Below, in pieces: positions 23,976 through 36,350 of a stretch of DNA of 64,000 nucleotides. The stretch spans positions 23,805,506 through 23,869,505 of the forward strand of contig NC_059505.1 of assembly GCF_914767665.1 (NCBI RefSeq), written 5' to 3'. Each line of letters opens with the position of its first letter. Position 1 is the first letter of the stretch. This DNA is from Harmonia axyridis (taxonomy: Eukaryota > Arthropoda > Insecta > Coleoptera > Coccinellidae). The translations under genes were made by a program, and so were the position numbers. The notes under the pieces are model-generated. The model was not told the origin of the DNA. It made no database searches and saw only the letters and a program-made list of their open reading frames with translations.

Positions 23976-25145
23976 TTCAGTTAGATCTGTTCAACTAAAG
24001 GAAAATGAAAATTGGCGTGGCAATTTCCTTCAATTGGTTAAAAATTTTGTGTCTTCTACATAAGCTTGTCCCTAAAAAAAATCTGAATACTTATATGAAA
24101 ATAATTTGACCGTCCGGGTACCTTAATGTACAATTGAAATTTATCTACGCATTAGATATAGGTACAGTAATAGAATAAAGATTAAGATTAATGTTTTATG
24201 TCATCAGGGAATTTCATTCTTCCTTTTTGAAATTAAGTAATTGATATAGCAAGGACAGAAAAAGAAGGAAACAATAAGACTCAGATTCAATTTAATGATA
24301 TGAATATATTTTCTAGAATGATTTTGTACCCACAATATTAAGAAATGAATTTTCAAAAAAAAAAATAGTATTTCATGTGAGAATACTAATTGTTTCCAAA
24401 TACCGGAATATTTAAAACATTTTGTATCATACAACATGGAGGTTTTTGAGTACTTTCTGAGGAATTATGTGGTCGATAATCTGCCGTCGAAAATTTCAAG
24501 TTGTAAATTACATCTAATCACAAGGATAGTTCAAATGTTCATTCATCATATAGATAAAATACGAAATAAGAACAGTATATGAAGAGAAAGAAATACAGAA
24601 TTTGATATAGAAACATGATGAAATATTTCGCAAAATGCAATAGAAGTATTGGTTAATTTCTTTTATTGTTTTTTTTTGAAAAATTCCACAATTTGTACAT
24701 GCAATAGAGATTACATACATATAACAAATTCATTATCTCGAATCAAGCTCTTTGAATAAGGCTAAGAATTTAGCCGAAAGCATAGAGTAATGAAATGAAG
24801 ATGGTATTGAGTATCACTTGATTCATTCCCCGATAAACCAATTCAAAATATTGAAGTTTAGTTAGGTAAATATTAGTAAAAATTATGTTTATGTCGGAAT
24901 ATGAATTACGTTCAATCTGAAGGTTAAAATTTGCTTTTCGAGGAAATCGAACATTTTGCACTTTTCTACAATTCAAAAAAATAAGTACCAAAGGGCGGAA
25001 TAGAGCAAAGTAATTACTCCTCGAATCATAAAGAGAAAGACGATGTAAATAGAAGAAGAAATCGTTGGAGACCGTCGTAAAGTTGAAGTTTCGTATCGAG
25101 TTCACGACCATTACGTCGAGATAAAAAAAAGGTCGAAACCCTCAT
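23976..25145. other. No gene recognised
   Basis: AT-rich; open frames on the minus strand at 24204-24720 and 24770-25111 show no motif and no codon bias. Confidence 0.45.
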
Positions 25146-25800
25146 TAGAACTTACCTATCCCCAACACAATTCCCGCGTAATGAGTCTCCCGCCCGCCAC
25201 TGGTCGACAAAGAGAGAGCAAGAAGGAGCTACGACGGGCGAATTAATTATGATAATTACAACCGTCCGAATTCTCCCCCTCCCCTCAGGCAGCCGCTGCC
25301 GCCGTCGACCGCCCGGCAATTCGCAGCGTTCGCTACTAATCAAGAGGGAACGGCGAGGGGGGTGAAAGCACCCGTCCACCCCACGCAAACAAAAACCTTT
25401 TTCCAATACAGCGCTATCCAGTGAATAAATGAAAATGAAGGACTATTGGTTTTTAGCTTTTGTCCGTTGTTCAAATGAGTGTATGTTCGAAAATCAGTTA
25501 GGAGTACAAAACGATAGGGGCGCGGTGGCCACCCCGACCCCCCGATACACGTCCGCATTTTTTATTCTTTGTGATTAGTCCGCAGCGTTTTACTCTTTTC
25601 GCGCATGGCTTTTTTATGGTGGACGCTTCAATCAGTAATTTAAAAACACGCGAATGTTAGTATTGATTTTTAATAAAATTCATTTTTTCGGTTGGTAACG
25701 CGTCCGGCCAATGGCAATCGCAATCGGTAATGGCCAGATGCTGCATAATTAACTAATTATAGAATACATTTATGTTTTTTTCGCCATTACCGCCATTGTC
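25146..25800 (-). promoter_or_regulatory. GC-rich island with a minus-strand splice donor; candidate first exon/promoter
   Basis: The block 25146-25600 is the most GC-rich in the left half (CCGCTGCCGCCGTCGACCGC near 25290). On the minus strand it ends in GGGGATAG|GTAAGT at about 25157, a textbook 5' splice donor, just where the GC-rich sequence stops. No convincing protein is encoded (the open frame 25406-25152 is compositionally odd), so a 5' untranslated exon is the better reading. The adjoining 25680-25800 contains GCATAATTAACTAATTATAG and two copies of GCCATT-type blocks, which suit regulatory DNA. No TATA box was identified. Inference; transcript data would decide. Confidence 0.35.
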
Positions 25801-26610
25801 ATTCGCATAGCAAAATGTTATATATAGGAATGCATTACCATGATGAAAAATATTTCGCTGCTGTTTTCCCTTCCTCTTTTTTTCTACTATGACAGACCAC
25901 CATTTTCATTTATCAATATTAAAACTCAATTTTTACATCCGGTCGACGAATTTATTTTGGCTTCGAATTCTGTTCTACATGCTTTATCAATTATTCAACT
26001 AATTTTCAATTTCCGTTTTTTTTCATTTGAATCGAGAAAGGTTTTCAAAACTTACAGTTTTGACAATTCTCCCAAATAATGACAATTATTGAATATTCGG
26101 AGCGGCCGGCGTTAGATTCAAAATCGCACTTGAAAACACCGCCAACTATTACACATTGTTATAATTTTTTACCCTTTTTTCTTTCTGTGTTTTCGGAGTA
26201 AGCTTCATTGTAGGTATCTACTGCTCTCTGTATTTATTTTATGCGGCATAAGAAGGCCATCTTCTCAGTCTTTCTAACCGGAATCTCCAATTTCCTCCAT
26301 ATTTCGCTATTTGAAAGTTCTCATTCGTTCCAATAAACTTATGTGTATGTAAGTTTGAATATTCCTGCCAAACTTAATCACGACACAAGTCATGAGTGAG
26401 ATGTCATGTTTTATTAAATCTAGTTGTGAAATATCGACATTCGTATCGATTCAGGTTAGTAGTTTGTAAGAGTCATTAATTGTTCAATATTGTAAATATT
26501 TCTTCTTACAGTTATTGAACTACATCAATACATATTTGTTTAAATTTGGATATCATCTCCAAAGAAAACCCCACATTATAAGTCCCTGAATTCGAGACTT
26601 ATATCTAGGT
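25801..26610. other. No gene recognised
   Basis: AT-rich. The open frame 25840-26079 on the plus strand starts at an ATG but has no motif or splice support. Confidence 0.4.
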
Positions 26611-26824
26611 ATTTGGTTATTATGTTCTCTGTAGTATCTATCAGATCATCTGTTATCAGTAGTACTAAACCAAAGATATTGATAATTATTCGAAAAAAAA
26701 TTTAAACAGATTTCGGTCATTTGCTTATTATGTTCTCTGTAGTATCTATCAGATCGTCTGTTATCAGTAGTACTAAACCTAAGACATTGATATTTGAAAG
26801 AAAAAAAAAACAGATTTCGAGCTT
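26611..26824 (+). repeat. 108-bp tandem duplication
   Basis: Units 26611-26718 and 26719-26824 both read ATTTG(G/C)TTATTATGTTC, TGTAGTATCTATCAGATC, CTGTTATCAGTAGTACTAAA, GA(T/C)ATTGATA and end in AAACAGATTTCG. Differences are a few substitutions and a poly-A length change. Confidence 0.9.
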
Positions 26825-26892
26825 GTTGCTTGGAAACAGACAAACGCCGACGCCGCAGGCGTCGGTCTGTTTCCTATAAGCAACAAGCTTGA
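26819..26892. repeat. Hairpin with GC-rich CGCCGACGCC-GGCGTCGG tip
   Basis: GAGCTTGTTGCTT on the left pairs with AAGCAACAAGCTT on the right; inside it GGAAACAGAC pairs with GTCTGTTTCC, and the tip is a further stem, CCGACGCC / GGCGTCGG. The whole is one continuous three-tier stem in otherwise AT-rich DNA, directly adjoining the 108-bp tandem duplication. Confidence 0.85.
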
Positions 26893-28370
26893 GAATGTTG
26901 TTAATAAATTTTTGAGCATTTATCAATGTTCGATGGTTATTCGGATAGAAAATTTTTGGATAATTAAAAAAAAAAAATACAGATCAAGAAGTATTCATTT
27001 AAAGTTGGAATTGACGTCGTCGTGCGGACACCGTGACCGCTGGCCAATTGCTATCGACGTCTGTTTTCATCCTCTTTCAAGATATCTCCTGCAGCGCCAC
27101 AATACCTTTAAACAACATGATTGGCAATATTTCACTCGAAAGAAAGGCGGAGTAACGCATAATTCATTATTTTGTGTAACGTTATGAGTTTATTTTTTAG
27201 GTAAAACATTGTTTCACATGTGTTAATATTACAGATATAATAAATCCGTTTTAATGTAAACCTCGTTGGAGATACATCCAAATTGAATAATTTGTCACAG
27301 TGGCGACAAGGAAAATCTGAATTTTGAAGAAAAAGTGTTTTAAATAAATTGATTCATCCCGAAAGATGACCATTGCGGATATTAAAGAGTTCAGTTGAAC
27401 GTTCGATAACGGCCGTCTGTATTTACAGACGACCCTCATCGAACGCAATTAATGCGTATCTTGAAAAGGAAAAAAACCGTGAATTTGGTCTTCGAAATTT
27501 TGTTTTTCTGACAATGACATCAGTTAGACTGGCGACGAGAGTCATACCGGGCAAATATTTCTTGGGATGAGCCAGATTAATTTTTTTATGGAAAAAACGT
27601 TTTCTTATTGATATATATTTTCTTGAAAATTAAAAAAAAATAACGATTACGGAAAAATAACAATTGAGACATTACAGAAAACGATTAAAGAAAAATGTGA
27701 AACGTTTTAAAATTCTTTTCAATCTTGAAAAACTCTTGATTACTTGAGGATAAGAAAGTGTGATTAGATATTTGTATATACTTGTTAGGAAATGCCTGTG
27801 AATCAAACATAAGCAACATACTAAACAACCGACACAAGAAGTTTCGTCCAAACGAACCTTCATTCTGGAAAATCCAACATCATTTTCAGGATCTTCATCA
27901 TAATAAAAACCCTGAAAATGATATTGGTTTGATGATTATAATCATCAAATAATTGTTTTTGATATCGAATTCGCAGTAAGATGTCGAGTTTTGTTCGAGC
28001 CCCTCATAATTTCGGGAAAAACTCGATATCGTTTTGATCGAAGAAGGGCGTTAGTTAGGTTGAAAATCAAGCTGAATGATATTTTCCATATATTTTGTTC
28101 AGTCAGAGAATAAAAATTTCTGTGGTCGAAATTTTGATGTCCTCGTGTGTTTTCAGTCGATTTGTCAGATTTATAATGATTTGGTTGATGATTATCATAA
28201 AATAATAAATAAATAATATAATAAAATAAATCCAATCATTCGATTCATCATTTCAATTTCGAATGGAGCCATTGCTTTAAATAATGAACAGCTCCAATCG
28301 AGCTTTGGAAAATCGATTATAAGGAAAAAGGACGATAATTCGAATAGAATATCGAACACAAAAATATTGT
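26893..28370. other. No gene recognised; hairpin at 27398-27443
   Basis: At 27398-27443 CGTTCGAT...GGCCGTCTGT pairs with ACAGACG...CC..ATCGAACG around a short ATTT loop. At 27295 the sequence CACAGTGGCGACAAGG resembles the primer-binding start of some insect LTR retrotransposons, but no long terminal repeat was found. The rest is AT-rich with no motif. Confidence 0.4.
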
Positions 28371-28374
28371 AGAA

Positions 28375-30200
28375 ATCTAAAACTCAAAATTATCATTCTG
28401 AATGGTTTTCGTCCATTTTTGGCTATAGATAATGACGCGGAGGTGATCTTTCTACAAGAAACCCACACGGCAACTGAAGAACAACTCTGTGCAAGAGCAT
28501 TTACAGCAGGTTATGTAGGTATTGTTAGAATTCCTATTGAGTCATGGTTATGGTCTGGCTTGTAATGTTGAAAAATCATTTATTACTAATGTTGAATTGG
28601 TCCGGAAAGGTGAAGTTGACGGTGTGTTTTTTATGGCTTTCAAATTTTGTAATATTTTCGTCATTGAAATATACAAACCCCTTGATACTCTTTGGCCTAA
28701 AGAATTCGATTTCTTTCTCTGTCATCCTTTAATTTATTGTGGTCATTTCAATTGTCACCATTTGAAATGTGGTGGTGCAGTTAATGATATAGAATCAACT
28801 GAATGGATTGAAGATAATAATTTAAAATTTATTTTTAATGGAAAATTTGAACAAACTTTCCATTCTTCAAGATGGAATAGAGGATATAATCCAGATTTGA
28901 TTATAGTTTCTGGAGATACTGATTATAAACTTATTAATGTCAGTCGTAAAGTTCTCAATGATTTTCCACATAGCCAACATAGATCAATTTCAATTCGCAT
29001 AGGAAATATTCTTCATATTAATGTTTCGTTACCTGAGGCTCGACAGAATTTCAGTGAAGCTCGTTGGGATTATTTCAAAAATATAGTTGATAGTGATATT
29101 AGATGGTTTCGTCCTTGTTCTCAGAATTATTTTAGATTTATGGGTGCAGTAAAAGCTGCTGCGAAAAAAAATATCGTCAGAATTATATTCCCGGTTGGTC
29201 TCCTGAGACGCAAATGTTGTATGAGGATTACAAAAAATCACTGACTTCTGAAAAAATTTTTATTGGAATCTTTGAATACAGGTCATAAGGAGAAATGGAA
29301 TTCTGTTTTATCTAACATAAATTTCACTCATTCCAGTAGAAATTCCTAGGATGTTCTACGGAAATTAGGTGAGCTGCTCCTATTGTCGAATCAACTTCTA
29401 AAATTAATCCAGAATTAATTTCTCGCCGACTTGTGAACGTTTCTAATTCAGTTAAAATTTCCAGATCTTTGATGATATTGTTGATGACATTTTACCTTAC
29501 TGAAAGACATGAGGAGAAATTTACATAGATTAAGGTCATCGTCATCTGTTGTAGATGTTATTTCTCGTCCATTCAGTATGGAAGAGTTGACATCTACAAT
29601 TAGATGTACAACAACTAGAAAAGCTGCCGGTTCACGATGGAATGTATCCTGAGTTCATGAAAATACTTCAAATGAAAATCTAAAAGTTGAGGAAAATTAC
29701 TAATTATTTTTTTGAGTGGCGCTTACCTATTTCCTAATCTGAATAAAACAGAAGTTTCCTGTTTTCAATTGAATAATCAACAAGAATATAGAAAATTGAA
29801 AGTAACGTTCAATAATTCTGTCTTGAATCATGATTTTATACTTCCAAATATCTTGGAGTTAAACTTGATTCTTCTCTGAATTTCAAGGTTCACTTGAAAA
29901 ATATACGTTAGAAATTGAAGTCAAGGAATAATATCTGATTATTCATGGGGTGCTGATGCCAGCAGCGAGTCGCCTCGCTGGAAGATATCCACATCTCGAG
30001 AATACTGTCGTTGATGATTCCTTGGGAGTAGGCAGATTGATACCCCGGCGTAAATTCAACGGTTCTTGAGAATGGCTCCAAAATCGGAGCCGAAACGTCG
30101 AACACGACAAAATATTAGACACGGTACAATCCGGAACCCACAAAGTTCAAATATTTATAACCACGGAATCCTATCCGGTAATAAATAAATAATAAATATA
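28375..30200 (+). pseudogene. Jockey-like non-LTR retrotransposon, endonuclease plus RT scraps and 3' tail
   Basis: The relic starts with EVIFLQETHTATEEQL (near 28440; catalytic Glu of the APE endonuclease) and, after a frameshift, has an open frame 28522-29244 (240 codons). That frame contains YCGHFNCHHLKCGG, where the normal GDFN is GHFN, so a catalytic Asp is lost; then SSRWNRGYNPDLIIVSGD and SRKVLNDFPHSQHRSISI. Later scraps are ISRPFSMEELTSTIR and TTRKAAG (29560-29640) from the start of the RT, then FNKTEVSCFQLNN and KYLGVKLDSSLNFK (29740-29900) from its thumb. Motifs A to C are deleted. The element ends with a structured GC-richer tail (29940-30175) and an AATAAATAAATAATAAATA run, the A-rich simple 3' end common in these elements. 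Confidence 0.85.
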
Positions 30201-31204
30201 TATCTCATTGCGGCCCTGGCCCTGAAAAATTGCGTTCTATTATATTCTCGATTGCCATATGAAGAGGCAAAATAATAATTCCTAATGAATTTTGAATCGA
30301 ACGCTGCCGAACAAAAAGTCTGTGACTCATAGATGAAAGAAATGACTTGTAAAAAGGGTTGATGAATCGTTTGGGTGTGTAAATTAAGATCCTTTATAAG
30401 TTGTTCGTAATTAAAAGTGTAGTGAGCCGAGTAGATGGAAAGAAATATAATTATGTTGACGGGGGTGCATTTTCATCAGCCACCTGCTGAGCGTCCCTGG
30501 CTACTAGGGGTAGACTTATTCAAGGAACATTCGAGTTTAGTGCTAATTGCATTAAATTCCAGCTCAAATTGGTCATCACGCCCACTTCCCACTTGTACAT
30601 TATCAAAATTTCTCAATTCTGGTACATCATATCGTCTTATATTCTGGACTTTGAGATTATTTTTTCATTTAACCTCAATTGAATTATCTGAAATGAGAGT
30701 AGTGACTTCGAGTTTGGATTTGTTCTCTATTATGGAGAATCACTAAAATAAAGAACTAGAAGTTTTAGGGTAGTTACATTTGAATTCGTCAGATAAGTTA
30801 GAATCGGCCCAATCAGTTCAATGATTCCGAAGATATCTGAAGTTTCATATTTCCAGTATTGCACAGAATAACAATGAATTGTTATTGAATTGAATTAAAT
30901 AGGATAGTTGTAAGCTGACGACTGGAATGTTGACGCAAAATTTCGTAAAAATCTTATCACTACAATATCAAAAGAATAATTATTTCTAAAAGTTGGATAT
31001 TTTAGAAACTTCTCAAAAATAAGTAGGTCGCCAACTTTGTTAACATAAAACAAATCATAAGATGTTCAATTAATAATTGTTAATTATAGTATTCGTCCGA
31101 AAAAACATGCTTACCCATTAAACTCAAAACACCATTCATAATGTGTGTCAACCCCATTTGAACTAAATATAAAAAATTCGTAGGTTTCAAATATATTCAT
31201 CAGC
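30201..31204. other. No gene recognised; possible regulatory patch 30430-30600
   Basis: The patch 30430-30600 is GC-richer (CATCAGCCACCTGCTGAGCG; GTGCTAATTGCATTAAATTCC) and overlaps an ATG-initiated 103-codon frame with no known motif. The rest is AT-rich. Confidence 0.35.
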
Positions 31205-32123
31205 TATACACTGTGTCCGTAAAGTATGGAACAAATTCATTTTTAGCTAAACAGACCATTTTGAGAAATAATCCTGGAACATGTCGATTTTTTATTTTAA
31301 TTTACAGTATTTCAAAATAATAATAAAATAAATAATAAATAAACAGGGTGAATAACTTTCGAGTAATGACGTCACCGTAATTTTTTTGAATGGAACACCC
31401 TCATTTTGTCTCAATTTTCCGATTACTCTAGCTGAGCTGATTCCAAAAATGTATCACATGTTGATTCCAATTGGTACAGGGTGGACAAAAATACAATAGT
31501 TTTGTGTGTGCTCATAAAGTAACATGTAACATTTTTTATTTGTTAAATGAACAATATTATCAAAAATACTTATTGTCTAGCGGCAATAAACAAATAATGA
31601 CATTTCACGAAAAACTAGACGACTATGTTTTTTTTTTAATTGATAAGAAATAATTTCTTTCATATTCTGTCTGCTAGACCACAAGTTACAAACATGTTTG
31701 GAAACAGCTCATTTTTAAAATGTAACAAACCAAAGGGTGTTACAATCAAACCAATTGCCGCCAGGCAATAAGTTTTTTTGATAATATTGTTAATTTGACT
31801 AATAAAGATTGTTACGCGTTACTTTATGAGCACACACAAAACTATTTTATTTTTGTTCACCATGTATCAATTGGAACCAACATGTGATACATTTTTGGAA
31901 TCAGCTCAGCTAGAGTAATCGGAAAATTGAGACAAAATGGGGATGTTCGATTTAAAAAAATTACGGTGACGTCATTACTCGAAAGTTATTCACCCTTTAT
32001 ATTAGATTATTATTTTAAAATACGGTAAATGAAAATAAAAAATCGACGTGTTTCAGGATTATTTCTTATAATGGACTGTTTAGCTAAAAATGAATTTGTT
32101 CCATACTTTACGGACATAGTGTA
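31205..32123. mobile_element. Fold-back element A, ~0.9 kb, TATACACTGTGTCCGTAAAG ends
   Basis: Both ends read TATACACTGTGTCCGTAAAG (right end TACACTATGTCCGTAAAG) in inverted orientation, followed by TATGGAACAAATTC and TTTTTAGCTAAACAG. The mirror symmetry continues inward through ACAGGGTGAATAACTTTCGA, GTAATGACGTCACCGTAA, CAATTTTCCGATTACTC, TGTATCACATGTTG and GTGTGTGCTCATAAAGTAAC to the centre near 31665. Nearly the whole element is a single hairpin of about 450-bp arms. It holds no coding gene; open frames inside are by-products. A second copy lies at 50096-50882. Confidence 0.9.
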
Positions 32124-33954
32124 GACATTCCTTGAAGGATATGGTTCGTTATTCCTGATACAATATTTCACGCTTACGTGTAGGAAAAGTTGATATTGAT
32201 AAAACAAGATTACAAAAAAAGACTACTTCCATAATTAAAAATGCAGATAATTTGAAACATATTATATCACATTCTAATGATCTTGTATTTCTTTCTTCTG
32301 AATAGGAACCCTGTAATTACACCTGGCTACATAATGGCATTATCGATTATGATAAAGTCATCATACTATATCAATTACATTTTACGAATCGATTTTTTCT
32401 GAATTTCAAATATCATATCACCAAGTTTGATATACAGAAGCCAATGAAATTTTACTCCACAAAATGTATAAAGAAAGAATATTACTTATAAAGTCATTAA
32501 ATTTACCTGCGACAGAATGTGCTTATGTTCTTTCATGAATTAATGATGTGAGAACGGTGTATTATTTGTGAAAGCACACATGTTTCATTTTGTTATGATA
32601 ATTACCATGAGTTTTATTATGAACGACGTTCTACGGAATGGAATGTAATTGCGTGTAGGTAATTTTTAAATTTCATTCGAACGAATGCTCTCAGGTCATT
32701 AGTAGCGGTTTTTTTCTACCCTGAGGACTAATTTAACGCTTTCGTGTATTGTTTGATCTTTTCGGCAAAAGAAACAGGATTTAACCGCAAATTTTTAGAT
32801 GATCGACAAATTTCATTAGATGAAATGACAGGAATGACTTATGTTTTTTCGCAAAATGCACCGAAAGTCCTTCAAGAATTCATTTTCAATTCGAATTTCC
32901 AAATTCATTCATTTCTTATGTTATGCTCAAAGAGATGCAAATTCGAAGGCAGAAACTTTATTGTTCCCGAGTCTACCGAAGGCAGATAAAGTTTTGTGAT
33001 TATTTCTGTGAACTTTCAGAATTTTTGTTCGCAAAATGCATTTGAAAAAATTGTGAACAATTTTATCTGTTCGTCAGTCGGTGCGTATGCGAACCTGTTC
33101 AACTGTCGCAACTTCTACAATGCCTTAAAAATAAATTACGTTTCACGTTTTTTGGGAATTTAATGAAGTGCTAATGTATTTGTTAGAGCACTAATGCCTT
33201 CGGATTCACCTATATATCTTTTGTTAATTTAATTCCAAAGAGTTCTTTTGGGAATGTTGTACACTTCTATACTGTCTGTATTGAAATGTTTTCATTTCGA
33301 ACTGCATTGATTGCTCGGATTAGTGTTTTTTCCGTATAATTACTATATTTTGTTGCATCCAACTTCTTTTTGTATCGACGACCCATAATTGTGTCTCAAA
33401 ATAAAACAGGTGAAACAAATTTGGTATATGGCAATGTCCCCCGTCAAAGAGCCACAATAGAAAAATTTCCCGAAATGTCGAAATCCTCTCAACCAAATGT
33501 TTTCAGTTTTTTTTCACATAACGTTTAATGGATGTAAAGTAAGCTGCTAAATATATTTCGATGTACCGTTCGCCATATTTTCTGCACAACTTCTAGTATT
33601 TCGCATGTATATATACCTACGTTAAAAAATTACCCGCTTACATATTAACATACCGTAGCACACCATTCAAAGTACGCCAGACGACTGCGACGGTTGCAGT
33701 ATGTGAGTATATAGTGTGGTTAACGGTTCCAATTCGTGATTTCTGTAAGATGTTGGCAACTTTACGAAAACAAAGTGAAACTTAAAATATTAGGCAGTTC
33801 GGCAAAGTCCCTCCGTTGGCAAAGTCACACCGCTTTACCGTATCTCTAGCACTATCAATATGTTATTGACCGGAGTTTCAAGTTCCCCAATCGGATCTCC
33901 AGAGGTTTTGAATAATGATGACGTATTATCATTATCCAAAGAAGTTTGAGTTTA
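32124..33954. other. No gene recognised
   Basis: The first ~52 bp (32125-32176) are shared, inverted, with the flank of the second fold-back copy (50041-50095). Beyond, AT-rich DNA with short open frames (e.g. 32744-32989) and no motif. Confidence 0.45.
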
Positions 33955-34640
33955 AATCGGATATTAGGATAGGCACCTGGAATGTTCGGACTTTGGCACA
34001 GGCTGAAAAGGTTCACAACGCCATTTAAGAAATAGAAAGATTGATGATAAACAACCTGGAAAGCAGAGTAATAAGATGGCCGGGATCCTCTTTCTGCAAA
34101 ATCAATGAACATCGAGTTTATTATTATGAAAGCACCGATATAATTCAGGTGTATGCACAAACATTCCAACATAACGAAGAATAAGTAACAGAACTATATG
34201 CTCAAATAAAACAACTATCAAAGGAACTGCTCAAGCAAGCGCAGACACTGGTTATGGGAGATTTCAATGCCTAGGTTAGGAGAGAGCGGGTTGGAGATAT
34301 TATAGGTTCGTAGGGTATGAGAGAAAGAATGAAAGAGAAAACTTTTTGAGTTTATCTGCAGAAGAACGGGAATCAGTGATAGCAAATACGTGGTTCAAAC
34401 TTCCTCCTAGAAGGTTATGTACATGGAAGGCCTCTATAGATATAAATGGGTATAAATTCAATAAAAAATCAGATGGTTAGATACATGCTCGTAAACTAAC
34501 GATTCCGAAATAGGTGAAGAGCAGTGAAAGCCTACCGGGAAGCCGATAAACAATCAGACCATAATCCCTTGATAGGAGTCCGAATGAAAAAGATGGGAAC
34601 GAATTTGCAAGTGCGATCTAAAGGATCCACTAAAACAAGA
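33955..34640 (+). pseudogene. RTE-like retrotransposon endonuclease, heavily mutated
   Basis: Plus-strand frames give IRIGTWNVRTLAQAEKV (33965-34015), the N-terminal signature of RTE/BovB-like APE endonucleases, then HRVYYYESTD, IIQVYAQTFQHNEE, TLVMGDFNA followed at once by a stop (near 34260), RERVGDIIGS, and NTWFKLPPRRLCTWKA (near 34390-34440). In the living enzyme these make up one ~220-residue domain that nicks target DNA. Here several stops and frameshifts interrupt it and no RT follows. It is a different copy, and probably a different family, from the one at 1006. Confidence 0.8.
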
Positions 34641-35849
34641 AAATTAAGCAGAAAGGTATCTAAACAATGGAATCAAACCGGAGAATCTTGAAAATATCGT
34701 GGATCGAACATGAAATGGGTCCAAAAACCATGAAAGAATTAGTTAAATACCAATTATATTTGTATTGAAACGATGAATATTCAATAAGTCTTTTATAAAG
34801 AGTTCTCTCCTATCTGTCTTCAGCATCTGTTCTAATCAGTTCAAACACAATCTCCACATAAAATAATTACATAGACAACTTTTTCTATTTTTTTTTTTGG
34901 GTTTTGTAGGTCCTTTTATATTTACGAACACAATTAAGAATTTGCATGAATGTATTCCATTGATAATGTAAAGAGTTGTAATCACCCCACTCTAATCGAC
35001 ATAATCTTTATAAGCGTTCAACGCATTCATTCGAAAACAATGTTGCTGCTTACAGAAACTCAAAGTCACTCTAACTGTAAGTTGCAGTTCAATTATTTCG
35101 ATTGTCAATGTTGTCTTCGTATTGTAAAAAAAGCCTGATGGCTCAAAATATAAATTGAAACATGTAGAACTAAAAGTTACTGTAACTGTGAGTTATAGCA
35201 ATTTCTGAAGATGACTGTCGAAACGATTCGACGCTTATGCACTTGAAAAAACTTCTGCAGAGGTACGTCGTGGCCATCATATAATAATAAGCTTTATTCA
35301 GCCCCTAAGACATAAAAATGTATGAAACAGGTCGAAATGAAGAAAAAAAGAACACAGTATTTTCAAATCGGAAAAAATGAAAGAAAAACACATCAAGTTA
35401 CCATTCAGGTATCCATTCAGACTATAAAATCCCTTTCCACATAACATTGACTTAGTTTTTCTCATAAAACTAATAAAATTCATATTCATAAATTGATAAC
35501 TTAATGCATATTTTAATATCTTTATTAGTAGTTAAATGCTCGAATTTAGTAGTTTGATACTAAAAACAATCAGCAAAATTCGGCAAATAATTTATCTGAC
35601 GTCTGTTAAAAAATGTTCGTGACGTCAAGACCTATAAACTTCAATTTTTCTGTTTTAACTCTCACACAAGGTTTAATCTTGCGGGAGCTCACTTACGAGA
35701 ATATATATTTCATTTATTAAATAAATGCTCCGACAATTAGGTCATTATCGTTTATGTTACATTAAATTATAACATTATAATATTACGGTGAGTTACTAAC
35801 TAAACAATTATATTTTAGAATTAATGTCTCTAATGAAATCCAGGTTGTT
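34641..35849. other. No gene; LINE-like 3' tail signal near 35285
   Basis: CTGAAGATGACTGTCGAAACG at 35200 and, on the minus strand, GGGGCTGAATAAAGCTTATTATTAT (35285-35310) resemble 3' ends of insect non-LTR elements. The latter would be the 3' end of a minus-strand element whose body is not recognisable. Otherwise AT-rich, stop-rich. Confidence 0.35.
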
Positions 35850-36350
35850 CTAGACTTGAGGATTATTAAAATTGAAGGTGTCTTCTATCTTCGAAGGAAC
35901 ATCCTGGATTTTTCTTTTGGTATGTGAGCCTGGACACTGGTCTAAAATATGCTCAACTGGGATATGGACATTGCAAAAGGTGCATTTGGGTGCGTCTTCT
36001 TTATTAAAAAGAAGTGTGTTGTTATGGTCTGTCCGATTCGTAATCTCTGTAGTGTATTAGATCTCTTCTGTTGGTTACGAATATCGAAGTGTGGTTTTGG
36101 ATGGTTGGCTCTATCTGTCTGAGCCTAGAGTGTGTTTGCTGCCATTTTGTGTTCCATTCGTTTTGACGGTTCTCTTGTAGAAGCTTTTAAAGTAATACCC
36201 GAATATTTAGCGACGTTTGCCTCTCGATCAGCTTTTTCATTGCCAGATTTAATTAATTCCATATGTGATGGAATTCATAATATGATAGCTTTCTTCTTTG
36301 TAGGGATATTTTATTGTTGGTATCTAAAATTCTCTAACTAATGGATTAGA
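35850..36350 (-). pseudogene. Retrotransposon RNase H domain and C-terminus, degraded
   Basis: The minus strand reads IPSHM...KSGNEKADREANVAKY (36290-36205), the end of an RNase H fold as in the LINE group that carries RNase H after the RT (WxPSHxGIxGNExAD). The Trp codon before IPSH is TGA. Beyond it come LQRLRIGQT-type residues (near 36040), which match the conserved R-L-R-x-G-H/Q-T segment that follows RNase H in these elements, then a Cys-poor remnant of the C-terminal zinc knuckle. The frames shift at least twice. Confidence 0.75.

Noticed and set aside
25152..25558. Minus-strand protein genes in the GC-rich island
   Set aside because: Composition is Arg/Pro/Gly-biased as expected from GC-rich non-coding DNA, with no known domain; a non-coding exon fits better.
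27290..27310. LTR retrotransposon primer-binding site (CAGTGGCGACAAGG)
   Set aside because: No long terminal repeat, gag, protease or integrase was found on either side.
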